From contig JAGGAD010000006.1 of the NCBI GenBank assembly GCA_017889625.1, positions 1 through 64,000 on the forward strand: 64,000 bases of DNA. Direction: 5' to 3'. The first letter of the stretch is position 1, and each line of letters begins with the position of its first letter. Position numbers and translations under genes: made by a program. The DNA is from Bacillota bacterium. GTDB lineage: Bacteria > Bacillota > Negativicutes > Sporomusales > CTSoil-080. The notes below the pieces were generated by a model. It had not been told where the DNA came from and made no database searches. It worked only from the letters and a program-made list of their open reading frames with translations. Shown in pieces: positions 51,794 to 60,935 of the stretch.

Positions 51794-54238
51794 ATGGAGA
51801 AAAATCGAAAAAAAAACCGGATAGGAAAAATGCTGGTTGCACCGATGTTGGTTGTGGGATTGGGAATGGCTCCATTGCCGGCTCATGCTGCGCTGATGAC
51901 TGCGGCAGAAGCAGAACTGTATACTACGGCTGTGTTAGAGGCTGACGGTACGACTGTTACTGAAGACAGCGGATCATATACAGCTAGTGCAGCTAACGAA
52001 TCGGCTATATATGCTATTAACTCTGGTACGGTAACGCTGACCAATCCGACAATATCAAGCAGCGCAAACTATACTTCAGAAATGGCCAGCGGCATGTGGG
52101 GGGTTAATTCTGCAGTTTTGGCCGATAATGGCACGATAAAAATTACCGGTGGCTCAATAACGACCTCTGGAACTTTTGGGAATGCTGCGTTTGCAACTAA
52201 TGGTGGGACAGTTACGATATCTGGGACCGCTGATGATTATTTTACGATAGATGCTTCAGGAGCTCACGCTCACGGGGTAGATGCTACCAATGGCGGCACA
52301 GTGAATCTTTCGTATGTGAAGATCACCACCACGGGCTCAAGTTCGTCGGCTGTCGCTACCGATAATGTGGCCACGGATAATATAAGTTATGTTAATGTTG
52401 ATAATAGCATTCTTTATGTTTCCGGTGAAAAGTCGGCGGCGGCTTATGTGGATGCCACCGGGGTTATTACGATTACTGATTCTACGCTTACGTCTGTAAA
52501 TGATTGCGGCGCGGTAGTAGCTTCGGCTGGGGTTTTAAGTTTGACTAACTGTGATGTGACTGGGGTAACTGCTATAAAAATGCATTGTCCTAATGAACTT
52601 TATGCCGGATCAGCGACAATAAGCGATTGTTCACTCACCTCAACTTCAACCACTGAGGCCGCTATTCTTTACGATACGGCCATCGGAAATATTACCGTGG
52701 AGGATGGAACGACGATTACCGCGGCTAGCGGGATTTTGGTTGATGCCACTGACTCCACTGATGCGTCATTTACAGCGAAAAATGTATCGTTAACAGGCGG
52801 TATTATTGCTGATGATACTAGTGCCCTTGCTGTTGAATTAGATGCTAGCACACTGACTGGGTATACTAGCGGCGCAATAGCTTTAACGATGGATTCCGAC
52901 AGCATTTGGAATATCAGTGCTAATTCGGCGCTGTCAAGTTTAACTGTTAGTGATAGTACGGTGAATTTTATAAATAGTGGTACATATTCTACGCTTACTA
53001 CTACCGGCGATTTGACTGGCAGCGACACTTTTAATATGAATGTTGATTTAAAGAATGCTTTGGCTGATCTTATTAGTGTCGGCGGCACGGCCAGCGGTAC
53101 TTATCAACTGTATTTTACCGGACAAAACACAACCTCTACGCTCACGTCGGTGGTCAAGGTAGTTGATCTGAGTGATACAGCTACGAATTCGGCTACGATT
53201 ACCGGCGGGGCAGACTTGGGTGCTTATCGTTATTCCGTAGCATTGGGATCAACTTTGTCTTCTAGTTATAGCGGGCTTGATAGTTCCGACTATTACCTCT
53301 ACAATACATATACGCCGTCAACACCGGCCTGCGCCGCTATTGCCAGCAGCGCAGAATCGGTTGTAACTTCTTACGGAGAAATGAATGAAATCAAGAAACG
53401 GCTGGGCGACTTAAGACTGGGCGCTGAAAGCGGTGATTTGTGGGCTAGAACTTATGCCGCTCATTACAAGGCAACACCTGTCGGTGGTCAAACCTTCTAT
53501 CAAACGATGAAAGGCATTGAAGTAGGTAAAGACAACGCCACTTCCTATAACGGCGGCAAAAAGTTTGCCGGTTTTGTAATCGGCGGCGGTACAGCTGATA
53601 ATACTTTCACCAGTGGTGGTTCGGGAACGACTGACAGCGTTTATGCTGGTGCTTATGGCAGCTGGATAAAAGATGATGGGGCGTATTTCGACCTTATCGG
53701 TAAATATAACCGGTTGAACCATGATTTCACCTCGACGCTGTATGGCGGCGGCAGTGATAGTGCGAGTTACCACAATAATGGCTTTAGTCTATCAGCAGAG
53801 CTTGGCAAACATATCGAACGGGGTGATGGCGTTTTTGTTGAGCCCCAGGCTGAATTATCAGCGTTGTGGTCAGGCAAGTCAGACTACACCAGCACTAATG
53901 GTTTGATTATTGAATCGCTTAGTTCTACTTCGGTACAGCTCAGATTGGGCGGCATGATTGGTAAGAAGTGTACCGTGAAAAATGGTGGTACGCAAGAGTT
54001 TTACGGCAAACTCTCCTATGTGCATGAGTTTGATGGCGATAGTCAGACCGTTGTTAATGATGCCACGTTTGATTCGAGCTTGAAAGGTGACCAAGTAGTA
54101 GCAGGAATTGGGTATATTGCTGATACTGGCAAGCAACAACTTTATATCGATATTGAAAAATCCTGGGGTATAAAAACAGATGGTAGTTCAACAAACAAAC
54201 TTTGGGGTGGAAACATCGGTTACCGCTGGAAATTATAA
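51794..54238 (+). CDS. Autotransporter with beta-helix passenger
   Basis: An 814-aa type Va-like secreted protein. A signal peptide (about residues 1-33, ending AHAA) is followed by a Thr/Ser/Gly-rich passenger of about 480 residues. This contains repeated GGTVTI/STLTS-type strands that suggest a beta-helix (NGGTVTISGTA, NGGTVNLSYVKI). A linker around residues 520-545 precedes a C-terminal barrel (about 550-814, starting SGDLWARTYAAHYKA and ending IGYRWKL). The passenger is likely displayed on the cell surface. Its function is unknown. The presence of such a protein supports an outer membrane. Confidence 0.82.
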   Translation: MEKNRKKNRIGKMLVAPMLVVGLGMAPLPAHAALMTAAEAELYTTAVLEADGTTVTEDSGSYTASAANESAIYAINSGTVTLTNPTISSSANYTSEMASGMWGVNSAVLADNGTIKITGGSITTSGTFGNAAFATNGGTVTISGTADDYFTIDASGAHAHGVDATNGGTVNLSYVKITTTGSSSSAVATDNVATDNISYVNVDNSILYVSGEKSAAAYVDATGVITITDSTLTSVNDCGAVVASAGVLSLTNCDVTGVTAIKMHCPNELYAGSATISDCSLTSTSTTEAAILYDTAIGNITVEDGTTITAASGILVDATDSTDASFTAKNVSLTGGIIADDTSALAVELDASTLTGYTSGAIALTMDSDSIWNISANSALSSLTVSDSTVNFINSGTYSTLTTTGDLTGSDTFNMNVDLKNALADLISVGGTASGTYQLYFTGQNTTSTLTSVVKVVDLSDTATNSATITGGADLGAYRYSVALGSTLSSSYSGLDSSDYYLYNTYTPSTPACAAIASSAESVVTSYGEMNEIKKRLGDLRLGAESGDLWARTYAAHYKATPVGGQTFYQTMKGIEVGKDNATSYNGGKKFAGFVIGGGTADNTFTSGGSGTTDSVYAGAYGSWIKDDGAYFDLIGKYNRLNHDFTSTLYGGGSDSASYHNNGFSLSAELGKHIERGDGVFVEPQAELSALWSGKSDYTSTNGLIIESLSSTSVQLRLGGMIGKKCTVKNGGTQEFYGKLSYVHEFDGDSQTVVNDATFDSSLKGDQVVAGIGYIADTGKQQLYIDIEKSWGIKTDGSSTNKLWGGNIGYRWKL

Positions 54239-54260
54239 GACGGATATAAGTTAGGTCCAA

Positions 54261-54313
54261 CATGCAAATAAAGGGCTGTACTGAAAAATTTTGGTACAGC
54301 TCCTTTTTGCATG
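54261..54313 (+). terminator. Terminator after autotransporter gene
   Basis: CTGTAC pairs with GTACAG, extended outward by CATGCAAA/TTTGCATG; TCCTTTTT follows the inner stem. Confidence 0.65.
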
Positions 54314-54380
54314 TTTTTCTATAGCTAGGGGCAAGATAAATTTCGAGAAGTTAGCTTATTTCGTATATGAGGTGAAAACG

Positions 54381-55151
54381 ATGACTATGCCTATCGGAAT
54401 GATTGTGCTCTTAGTGGTTGCTGTGTTGGTTTATTTCGGTGTTACCCAAAGAATTCTTGACCGGATGCAGTTGACGGACAAACAAGCGTTGATGGTTATT
54501 GCGGCGATTCTTGTTGGCAGTTTCATTAATATTCCCATTACTAAGACACCAACGACACTCTCGATCAATGTCGGCGGGGCAATTATTCCGGCGGCGCTGG
54601 CGATTTGGCTGATTTATAAAGCCGATGAGACAGCAGAACGGGTGCGGGCAGTATTGGGAAGCCTATTAGTCGCGGCGGCAACTTTACTTGGATCGCGGTA
54701 TTTGCCGTATGAGCCGGAAAATATGTTTATGGATCCTAAGCTTGTCTACGGTATTGCCGCTGGCTTGATTGCGTATATTGCCGGGCGTTCACGGCGCAGT
54801 GCTTTTATAGGCGGTATTCTTGGTATTGTACTTAGTGACATCGGTCATTTTGTACTCATGGTTCGAACAGGTATTTCGGGAACCACCTCAATTGGCGGAG
54901 CAGGAGCCTTTGATGTAGCGATTATAGCTGGTATTGTAGCTGTAGCTGTAGCTGAAGTTGTAGGTGAAACCAGGGAAAAGCTACAAGGCGGGCCTGAACT
55001 AGGGATGCATCGTCCAGAAGGTTTGTATGAATTTAGTGAAGAGCTTGAGCCGGGAAAAACCATAAATTCGAAGCCGGATATGGCTGGTGAAGAGCAGATA
55101 GATAAACCTGAACAAATAAGTGCGGAAAAACGGGGGGATAAGGATGAATAA
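54381..55151 (+). CDS. DUF1614 membrane protein
   Basis: A 256-aa multi-pass membrane protein with about seven hydrophobic segments and a hydrophilic C-terminal tail. SFINIPITKTPTT, GGAIIPAALAIWLIYKA and SDIGHFVLM resemble the DUF1614 family. The ATG at 54381 follows GAGGTGAAAAC. The end overlaps the SpoIIP-like gene by 8 bases, a conserved-looking pair. It probably works with it during sporulation, which is inference. Confidence 0.7.
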   Translation: MTMPIGMIVLLVVAVLVYFGVTQRILDRMQLTDKQALMVIAAILVGSFINIPITKTPTTLSINVGGAIIPAALAIWLIYKADETAERVRAVLGSLLVAAATLLGSRYLPYEPENMFMDPKLVYGIAAGLIAYIAGRSRRSAFIGGILGIVLSDIGHFVLMVRTGISGTTSIGGAGAFDVAIIAGIVAVAVAEVVGETREKLQGGPELGMHRPEGLYEFSEELEPGKTINSKPDMAGEEQIDKPEQISAEKRGDKDE

Positions 55152-56322
55152 GCTGCTGGCGCTTATCCTGACGGTGATGCTGGTTGTTGGTGCGTTCGGT
55201 GTGGCAGGGGCCCATGAACGCAGTGATGGTGGCTACTACACCATTGTTGATGATAATGGTGCTGCGGTATTTGTGACTGGCTGGAAGGTAGAGGCTGGCG
55301 ATCAGTGTCTTACTGAAAATAATAAGCGTTACGAAGTGGTAAGTGTTGAAGGTGATATCGCTAAAGCTAAATTTATCGGTGATGTTGATATTAGCTTATA
55401 TACTCCTCACCGTGTAACTGAAGAGGAACTACGAATTGGACGGTTGTTTGGTAGTCAAAGTGCGGTAGCTCAGGGCGGAAAAGTAGCCATTTATCATACG
55501 CATGATGATGAATCTTATGTGCCGACCGAAGGCAAAGAAAGTATTGACGGTAATGGTGGAATTTTAGCGGTAGGAAATGCTTTTGCAGCGGCGTTGGAAG
55601 CAAAAGGAATGCCGGTTATTCATTCGATGAATAAACATGACCCGCATGATGATATGGCTTATGAACGTTCGCGGCGGACGGTAGTAGATTTATTAAAAGA
55701 GCAGCCAGCGGCGATTTTTGATGTTCATCGCGACGCAGTTCCGCCGGAAGTCTATAAGACTAATATTAATGGTCAGGATTGTACTAAGGTGCAATTAGTG
55801 GTTGGTAAATATGGACCGACTGGCAAACAGGTTGAAGATTATGCAATGCAGCTAAAGTCGGCATCAGATCAGCAGCATCCAGGGCTGGTCAAGGGGATCT
55901 TTTTTGCTAAGGGCGGCGATTACAATGAGGATTTGCATCCTAGGGCAATGTTGTTAGAAGTCGGTGCCCATACTAATGACCGTCCGTCAGCGGAGCGGGG
56001 AATAGCGTTATTTGCTGATGCTATACCGACGGTGCTAGGTCAGACTTCGGGTACACCGGGTACACCTAGTGGAACAACTGGCTTGGGGACAACTGGCGCA
56101 GGACCGTCTGGGTCTGCCAAGAGTATTGGCTGGATTGTAGGGTTACTGGTTGTCGGGGTTGTAGCGTTCTTGTTTATAAGTACCGGAAGTTTCAACGAAG
56201 CTAAGTCTAAACTCAAACAGTTTGGTACTACGGAGTTTGCCAATTTCTTTGGCCCGAAAAAGAAGCCGGAGAAAAAACATGACGATTTTGAGCGGAACGA
56301 TGACGATAAGAACGATTCATGA
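55144..56322 (+). CDS. spoIIP: SpoIIP-like cell-wall amidase with C-terminal membrane segment
   Basis: A 392-aa protein with a signal peptide (ending AGA), an N-terminal beta domain, and a SpoIIP/amidase domain (about residues 110-300). Likely metal and catalytic residues are in IYHTHDDESYVP, FDVHRDAV and LLEVGAHTND. A Gly/Thr linker leads to a membrane segment (about 323-345) and a basic/acidic tail. Classic SpoIIP has an N-terminal anchor, so this C-terminal anchor is different. It would cleave septal peptidoglycan with SpoIID/M. Start ATG 55144 after GGGGGATAAGG. Confidence 0.8.
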   Translation: MNKLLALILTVMLVVGAFGVAGAHERSDGGYYTIVDDNGAAVFVTGWKVEAGDQCLTENNKRYEVVSVEGDIAKAKFIGDVDISLYTPHRVTEEELRIGRLFGSQSAVAQGGKVAIYHTHDDESYVPTEGKESIDGNGGILAVGNAFAAALEAKGMPVIHSMNKHDPHDDMAYERSRRTVVDLLKEQPAAIFDVHRDAVPPEVYKTNINGQDCTKVQLVVGKYGPTGKQVEDYAMQLKSASDQQHPGLVKGIFFAKGGDYNEDLHPRAMLLEVGAHTNDRPSAERGIALFADAIPTVLGQTSGTPGTPSGTTGLGTTGAGPSGSAKSIGWIVGLLVVGVVAFLFISTGSFNEAKSKLKQFGTTEFANFFGPKKKPEKKHDDFERNDDDKNDS

Positions 56323-56729
56323 TAATTATTTATCATGGCCGGCGACTGTTTTGGCCGTATCTAGCCTGTCTGCTTCATCTCAAACGAACAACTGGGGCGA
56401 AACAGTTTAGCCATGAACGGGTAATTTTGTGGCAACAGGCTCTGATGACGGTTGGAACAGATGAGGCTGGCAATGCAATTTGTTGTTTGGCTCATGGACG
56501 ATATCGCTGTCTGTACCGGAGAGCGCTGGCTGGGGTAGCTCAAGTTTTTGGTTTAAAAGTTTTGTTTTTAGATATTGACTATTTATTGTTGCAAGAAGTA
56601 AAATATAATGTATTTAGACGGTTTTTGCTGGTAGTGGCCAATTATATTCCCTGGCTTTTTGGAAAATTCGCCGGTGAAAGTGCGATTCATCTGCTGTCGT
56701 CGGCACTTAGCACCCAGCAGGAGGAATAG
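56319..56729 (+). CDS. DUF3189-like protein (first copy)
   Basis: A 136-aa protein overlapping the SpoIIP-like stop (ATGA) and the next gene. The start MIIIYHGRRLFW and the middle GLKVLFLDID align loosely with the second copy at 56729 and with DUF3189, but the sequence is divergent. It is Cys-containing and mostly helical. The function is unknown. It belongs to the DUF1614-SpoIIP-like cluster by position. Confidence 0.5.
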   Translation: MIIIYHGRRLFWPYLACLLHLKRTTGAKQFSHERVILWQQALMTVGTDEAGNAICCLAHGRYRCLYRRALAGVAQVFGLKVLFLDIDYLLLQEVKYNVFRRFLLVVANYIPWLFGKFAGESAIHLLSSALSTQQEE

Positions 56730-57187
56730 TGCTGAACATTATTTATTATTGTTTTGCCGGGGCGCATGCTTCGGTGGTGGCATCAGCGATTCATTGTGGA
56801 TTGCTTCCGCGGGAACGGGTTCCGTCACGTCAGGAGTTTTTGGCGGTGCCATACTATGACCGGACTTTGCCGGAGCTGGTGGGGCAGCCTTACTTTATGG
56901 GATTAGATGAATGCGGTAATAAAGTGTACTTTATGGGGATGTGGAGCCAGCGTTTAAAAATTATTACTGCGTTGGGAGAGTTTTTAGATACGGCTGGGGT
57001 TAAACAAAATCAATATTTTTTTCAGGATGCTTTTCCGTTGATAAATTTTTCCACTAAACTAGGCGGATTATTATCTAAACGGTGTCATTTTACTGAGATG
57101 GGCCGGAGTATTACTGTTTGGGGAATAAAACGTCGCTATCCATGTTTTGTGGAATTAGTTAAAAAAGTAAAACAGCAGCTTACGTAA
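56729..57187 (+). CDS. DUF3189 protein (second copy)
   Basis: A 152-aa protein. Its start IIYYCFAGAHASVVASAIH and PYYDRTLPELVGQPYFMGLDECGNKVYFMG match the DUF3189 pattern seen near sporulation genes. The GTG start overlaps the previous stop and follows AGGAGGA. It has a Rossmann-like alternation but no recognised catalytic motif. The function is unknown. Confidence 0.7.
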   Translation: MLNIIYYCFAGAHASVVASAIHCGLLPRERVPSRQEFLAVPYYDRTLPELVGQPYFMGLDECGNKVYFMGMWSQRLKIITALGEFLDTAGVKQNQYFFQDAFPLINFSTKLGGLLSKRCHFTEMGRSITVWGIKRRYPCFVELVKKVKQQLT

Positions 57188-57188
57188 T

Positions 57189-57222
57189 AAAGAGTGATGT
57201 TTTCTTCATCACTCTTTGTTTG
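57189..57222 (+). terminator. Terminator after DUF3189 pair
   Basis: AAAGAGTGATG (57189-57199) pairs with CATCACTCTTT (57207-57217), followed by GTTTGTTT. Confidence 0.75.
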
Positions 57223-57277
57223 TTTTGCAGGAAAAAATAGTGAAAAACGGAATAATACATAGTTGGGGTGAGATATT

Positions 57278-58588
57278 TTGACTGCAAAAGGAATTATTGC
57301 CAAAGTTGCCGTTGATAGTATTGCTGCGGAACTAGGACTTGTGGCAGGGGACAAGATTATCGGTGTTAATGGGAATCCGTTAAATGATATTATTGATTTA
57401 AGCTTTGCACTGGCTGATGAGTATGTGGAAATATTAGTAGAAAAGGCTGGCGGCGAGCAAGAATTGTATGAGGTCGAAAAAGATTATGATGAAGATTTAG
57501 GAATTGAGTTTGAAAGCGCGGTGTTTGACCAGGTAAGGCGATGTGCCAATCATTGTGTATTTTGTTTCGTCGACCAAATGCCACCGGGGATGCGTGATAG
57601 TTTGTATGTTAAAGACGACGACTATCGAATGTCGTTTTTATACGGGAATTTTATTACGCTTACTAATCTGGTAACTAAGGATTTAGAGAGGATTAACCGG
57701 CTGCATTTGTCGCCGTTGTATGTTTCTGTACATACTACTGATGGCGATATGCGTGCTAAATTATTAAATAATCCTAAGGCCGCCAATATTATGAAGCAGT
57801 TAAAGACGTTGACGAAAAATGGGGTTGAACTTCATACCCAAGTGGTGCTTTGCCCGGGGTTAAATGACGGAGCGTTACTGGAAAAAACAATTGCCGATTT
57901 GTATGCGCTAAAGCCATATGTCTTGTCGTTAGCGATTGTGCCGGTAGGATTAACTCGGTATCGGGAGAATTGCCCGAAATTAGATACATTTACTCCGGCG
58001 GAAGCTGGAAAAGTCGTAGACCTGGTAAGCAAATGGCAAGAACATTGCCGAGCGGAGGCTGACAATTCGTTTGTATATCTTTCGGATGAGTTTTATTTAG
58101 CTTGCGGACAGCCTATACCTGAATATAATTATTATGATGGATTTCCTCAGTTAGAAAATGGTATTGGTTTAGTCCGTAGTTTTTTGAACGAATGGCAGGA
58201 ATGTGATTTTTCTCAAGTTTCTTACGATAAGCCTTGTCATTTAGATATAGTTTGCGGCGTTTCAGCGGCAAAAATTCTTAAACCGCTATTTGAGGAACTG
58301 GTCGTGCCGAAATTAATTATTCGCTTGGTTCCGGTGGAGAATAGTTTCTTTGGCCATAAGGTTACAGTGACCGGACTGCTTACTGGTCAGGACATTGTTA
58401 CTGCGCTAAAGGGAGTGGAAGGTCCACGTGATGGAGTCATTTTACCAGGAGTAGCCTTGCGAAAAGGTGAACATGTCTTTTTAGACGGGGTTACTGTCGA
58501 TGAGGTTGCTGAAAGTTTGGGAACAACTGTGCGGTGCGCCTATTTTGCCGCTGACCTTGGTGAGTTATTAGCGTCATGGAGGGATTAG
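57278..58588 (+). CDS. DUF512 PDZ / radical-SAM-like protein
   Basis: A 436-aa protein with an N-terminal PDZ-like domain (about residues 1-65). CANHCVFCFVDQMPPGMR (about residues 89-106), a CxxxCxxC cluster as in radical SAM enzymes, precedes a central barrel (TLTNLVTKDLERI, then LSPLYVSVHTTDGDMR). The C-terminal DUF512 contains ILPGVALRKGEHVFLDGVT. It is widely linked to der in Firmicutes, as here. The reaction is unknown. Start TTG 57278 after GGGGTGAGA. Confidence 0.82.
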   Translation: MTAKGIIAKVAVDSIAAELGLVAGDKIIGVNGNPLNDIIDLSFALADEYVEILVEKAGGEQELYEVEKDYDEDLGIEFESAVFDQVRRCANHCVFCFVDQMPPGMRDSLYVKDDDYRMSFLYGNFITLTNLVTKDLERINRLHLSPLYVSVHTTDGDMRAKLLNNPKAANIMKQLKTLTKNGVELHTQVVLCPGLNDGALLEKTIADLYALKPYVLSLAIVPVGLTRYRENCPKLDTFTPAEAGKVVDLVSKWQEHCRAEADNSFVYLSDEFYLACGQPIPEYNYYDGFPQLENGIGLVRSFLNEWQECDFSQVSYDKPCHLDIVCGVSAAKILKPLFEELVVPKLIIRLVPVENSFFGHKVTVTGLLTGQDIVTALKGVEGPRDGVILPGVALRKGEHVFLDGVTVDEVAESLGTTVRCAYFAADLGELLASWRD

Positions 58589-58589
58589 T

Positions 58590-59012
58590 GTGTCTGAGTT
58601 GGGTTTAATACAGGTGTATACTGGTTCGGGCAAGGGAAAAACTACTGCTAGTTTAGGATTGACTTTACGCGCTAGTGGACATGGGTTTAAGGTGTGTATG
58701 ATCCAGTTTATGAAACAGTGCGCTGATGCCAGCGAACTTAAGGCTGCCAAATTTATTCCTGGGTTTAAAGTAGTGCAAGTTGGCCGAGCGGGGTTGGTTG
58801 ATTTAAAGAACCCGGAGGAACAGGATTATTCGTTAGCCAGGTCGGGCTGGGCGTTAGCCAAAAAAACTATTGACTCGGGCGATTTTGATATTGTTATTTT
58901 GGATGAGATAAATGTTGCGATGGCCTGTGGCCTGGTTGATATCGCCAGGGTGGTGAAATTTTTAACCGGGGAAAAAAGAAATAAACAGAAAAAGGGGATT
59001 TGCTATGAGTAA
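58590..59012 (+). CDS. cobO: Cob(I)yrinic acid adenosyltransferase, C-terminally short
   Basis: A 140-aa CobO/BtuR-type protein that adenosylates corrinoids using ATP. The P-loop [18 protein letters not shown] (about residues 11-28) and ILDEINVAM (Walker B-like, about 103-111) are intact. Typical proteins are about 170 aa or more and continue with a HVELVLTGR-like strand and ADLVTEM region; here the sequence ends in a short Lys-rich tail reading into the der ribosome site. This looks like loss of 30-40 residues, so activity is doubtful. It overlaps der by 8 bases. Confidence 0.72.
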   Translation: MSELGLIQVYTGSGKGKTTASLGLTLRASGHGFKVCMIQFMKQCADASELKAAKFIPGFKVVQVGRAGLVDLKNPEEQDYSLARSGWALAKKTIDSGDFDIVILDEINVAMACGLVDIARVVKFLTGEKRNKQKKGICYE

Positions 59013-60283
59013 ACCAATAGTAGCAATTGTTGGAAGGCCGAATGTTGGTAAATCAACGTTGTTTAACCGTATTTCTAAGAAGCGGGTGTCCATCGTTGAG
59101 GATATGCCAGGTGTAACTAGGGATAGAATTTATGTCGATGCAGAATGGCTCGATTATGAATTTACGATGATTGATACTGGTGGTATTGAACTGGAGTCCA
59201 CTGATAAAATACTTACGGCTATGCGTCACCAAGCACAGTTGGCGATTGAAGAAGCTGATGTTATTATGTTCCTTGTTGATGCCAAAGATGGTTTGACTGC
59301 GGCAGATGAAGAAGTGGCGATTATTCTGCGCAATACTCGCAAACCAGTAGTATTGGTGGTTAATAAGGTGGATAGTCCTAAAGATGAAAATGAAATTTAT
59401 GAGTTTTATAATTTAGGACTGGGTGACCCGATGTCCATTTCTTCAACCAATGCCCTAGGGCTTGGTGATATGCTTGATAAGGTTGTTGCGTCGTTTCCTA
59501 AGGATACCGGTTCGGAGGAAGAGGAAGATCTGATTAAGGTAGCGTTTATTGGACGCCCTAATGTTGGCAAGTCTTCCCTAGTGAACGCGATGTTAGGTGA
59601 AGACAGGGTTATTGTTAGTGATGTACCGGGAACTACTAGGGATGCGATTGATACTTGTTTTATCAAGGACGACAATAAATTTGTCCTTATTGATACGGCG
59701 GGGTATTCGTTCTCTCCGGGCAATTGACCGGGCCGATGTCGTGCTTATGTTGCTTGATGCGGTGGATGGAGTTACCGAGCAAGATAAAAAGATTGTCGGG
59801 TATGCTCACGAAGCCGGACGGGCAGTTGTTCTTGTGGTTAACAAGTGGGATTTGATTGAAAAGGATAGCAAGACAACGCTTCGTTTTACTGAAACTATTC
59901 GTAGTGAGCTTGCGTTTATGCAGTATGCGCCGATAGTGTTTATTTCAGCGCTGACCAAGCAACGGGTGCCGCGGGTGACCGAGGTTGTAAAGTATGCGGC
60001 TGAGCAGCATTCGATGCGGGTGGCTACCAGTGTGCTCAATCAGGTTATTGAGGATGCTTGCGCAATTAATCCGCCGCCATCAGATCGTGGGCGTAAGATG
60101 AAAATCTATTATACGACTCAAGCTGGAGTAAAACCGCCGACTATTGTCTTTTTTGTCAATGATCCCGAAATAATGCATTTTTCTTATTTGAGGTATTTAG
60201 AAAATAAGTTACGTGAGGCGTTTGGCTTTGAGGGAACGCCGCTTAAATTAGTTGTACGGGGCCGCAAAGAAGAGGATGATTAG
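59005..60283 (+). pseudogene. der: GTPase Der (EngA), split by frameshifting deletion
   Basis: A double-GTPase needed for 50S assembly. Frame 1 (59005-59727) gives the first G domain ([17 protein letters not shown]) and the start of the second ([13 protein letters not shown]), then stops after YSFSPGN. Another frame, recoverable from about 59699 to 60283, continues [17 protein letters not shown] and the KH-like domain. About 16-18 residues (usually MRRKGKI-type, just after DTAG) are missing, and the net shift is not a multiple of three. An essential gene broken this way suggests an assembly or sequencing error, or another copy elsewhere. Confidence 0.85.
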
Positions 60284-60314
60284 CGGCATTATGCGATGAT
60301 TGCGAGGGAGAAAA

Positions 60315-60935
60315 ATGAGTTTCGTAATAACCGCTGTTTTAAGTTATCTCATTGGTTCAATTCCTAATGGGTTGATTATCGGCAAAGTATTCAAGGGTGT
60401 AGATATCCGTGAATTCGGCAGTAAAAATATCGGAGCTACGAATGCCTATCGGGTGTTAGGCGCGTGGCCGGGCTTTTTTGTGCTGATTATGGACTTGTTA
60501 AAGGGCGTTATTGCGGTATATATTGGTAAGGTCCTTATCGGGACAACGATGGGAGAAATAACCGGAGCCTTTTTTGCGATCACTGGCCATAATTGGCCGG
60601 TATTTCTCGGCTTCAAAGGTGGGCGAGGGGTTGCAACGGCGTTAGGGGTTATTGCGATATTAATGCCGCGGGAAACGGCAATTATATTTATTGCTTGGGT
60701 TATTATTGTAGCTTTGACGCGGTATGTTTCTTTGGCATCCATCGTTGGCGCGGCAATGGCGCCGGTACTTATTTGGTTGTTTGGTGAAGAAATTGAGTTT
60801 TTTGTATTTGGTATATTAGCTGCAGCTTTTGTTATCTTTCGCCATAAGGCTAACATTCAACGCCTTTTAAAAGGGGAAGAACTGAAAATTAAATCGCCAG
60901 GGGCTGCCCGTGAAAAAAAGGAGAATGATGGCTAG
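60315..60935 (+). CDS. plsY: Acyl-phosphate glycerol-3-phosphate acyltransferase
   Basis: A 206-aa membrane acyltransferase using acyl-phosphate to make lysophosphatidic acid. Signature blocks FGSKNIGATNAYRVLG, GHNWPVFLGFKGGRGVAT and HKANIQRLLKGEE are intact, with about five membrane segments. The ATG at 60315 follows GAGGGAG. It runs directly into gpsA, which makes its glycerol-3-phosphate substrate; plsC at 47814 carries out the next step. Confidence 0.94.
   Translation: MSFVITAVLSYLIGSIPNGLIIGKVFKGVDIREFGSKNIGATNAYRVLGAWPGFFVLIMDLLKGVIAVYIGKVLIGTTMGEITGAFFAITGHNWPVFLGFKGGRGVATALGVIAILMPRETAIIFIAWVIIVALTRYVSLASIVGAAMAPVLIWLFGEEIEFFVFGILAAAFVIFRHKANIQRLLKGEELKIKSPGAAREKKENDG

Noticed and set aside
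59597-60283. A separate short GTPase gene starting at 59597
   Set aside because: Its first part is an out-of-frame shadow of der; only the part from about 59699 is Der-like, so it is the second piece of the broken gene.
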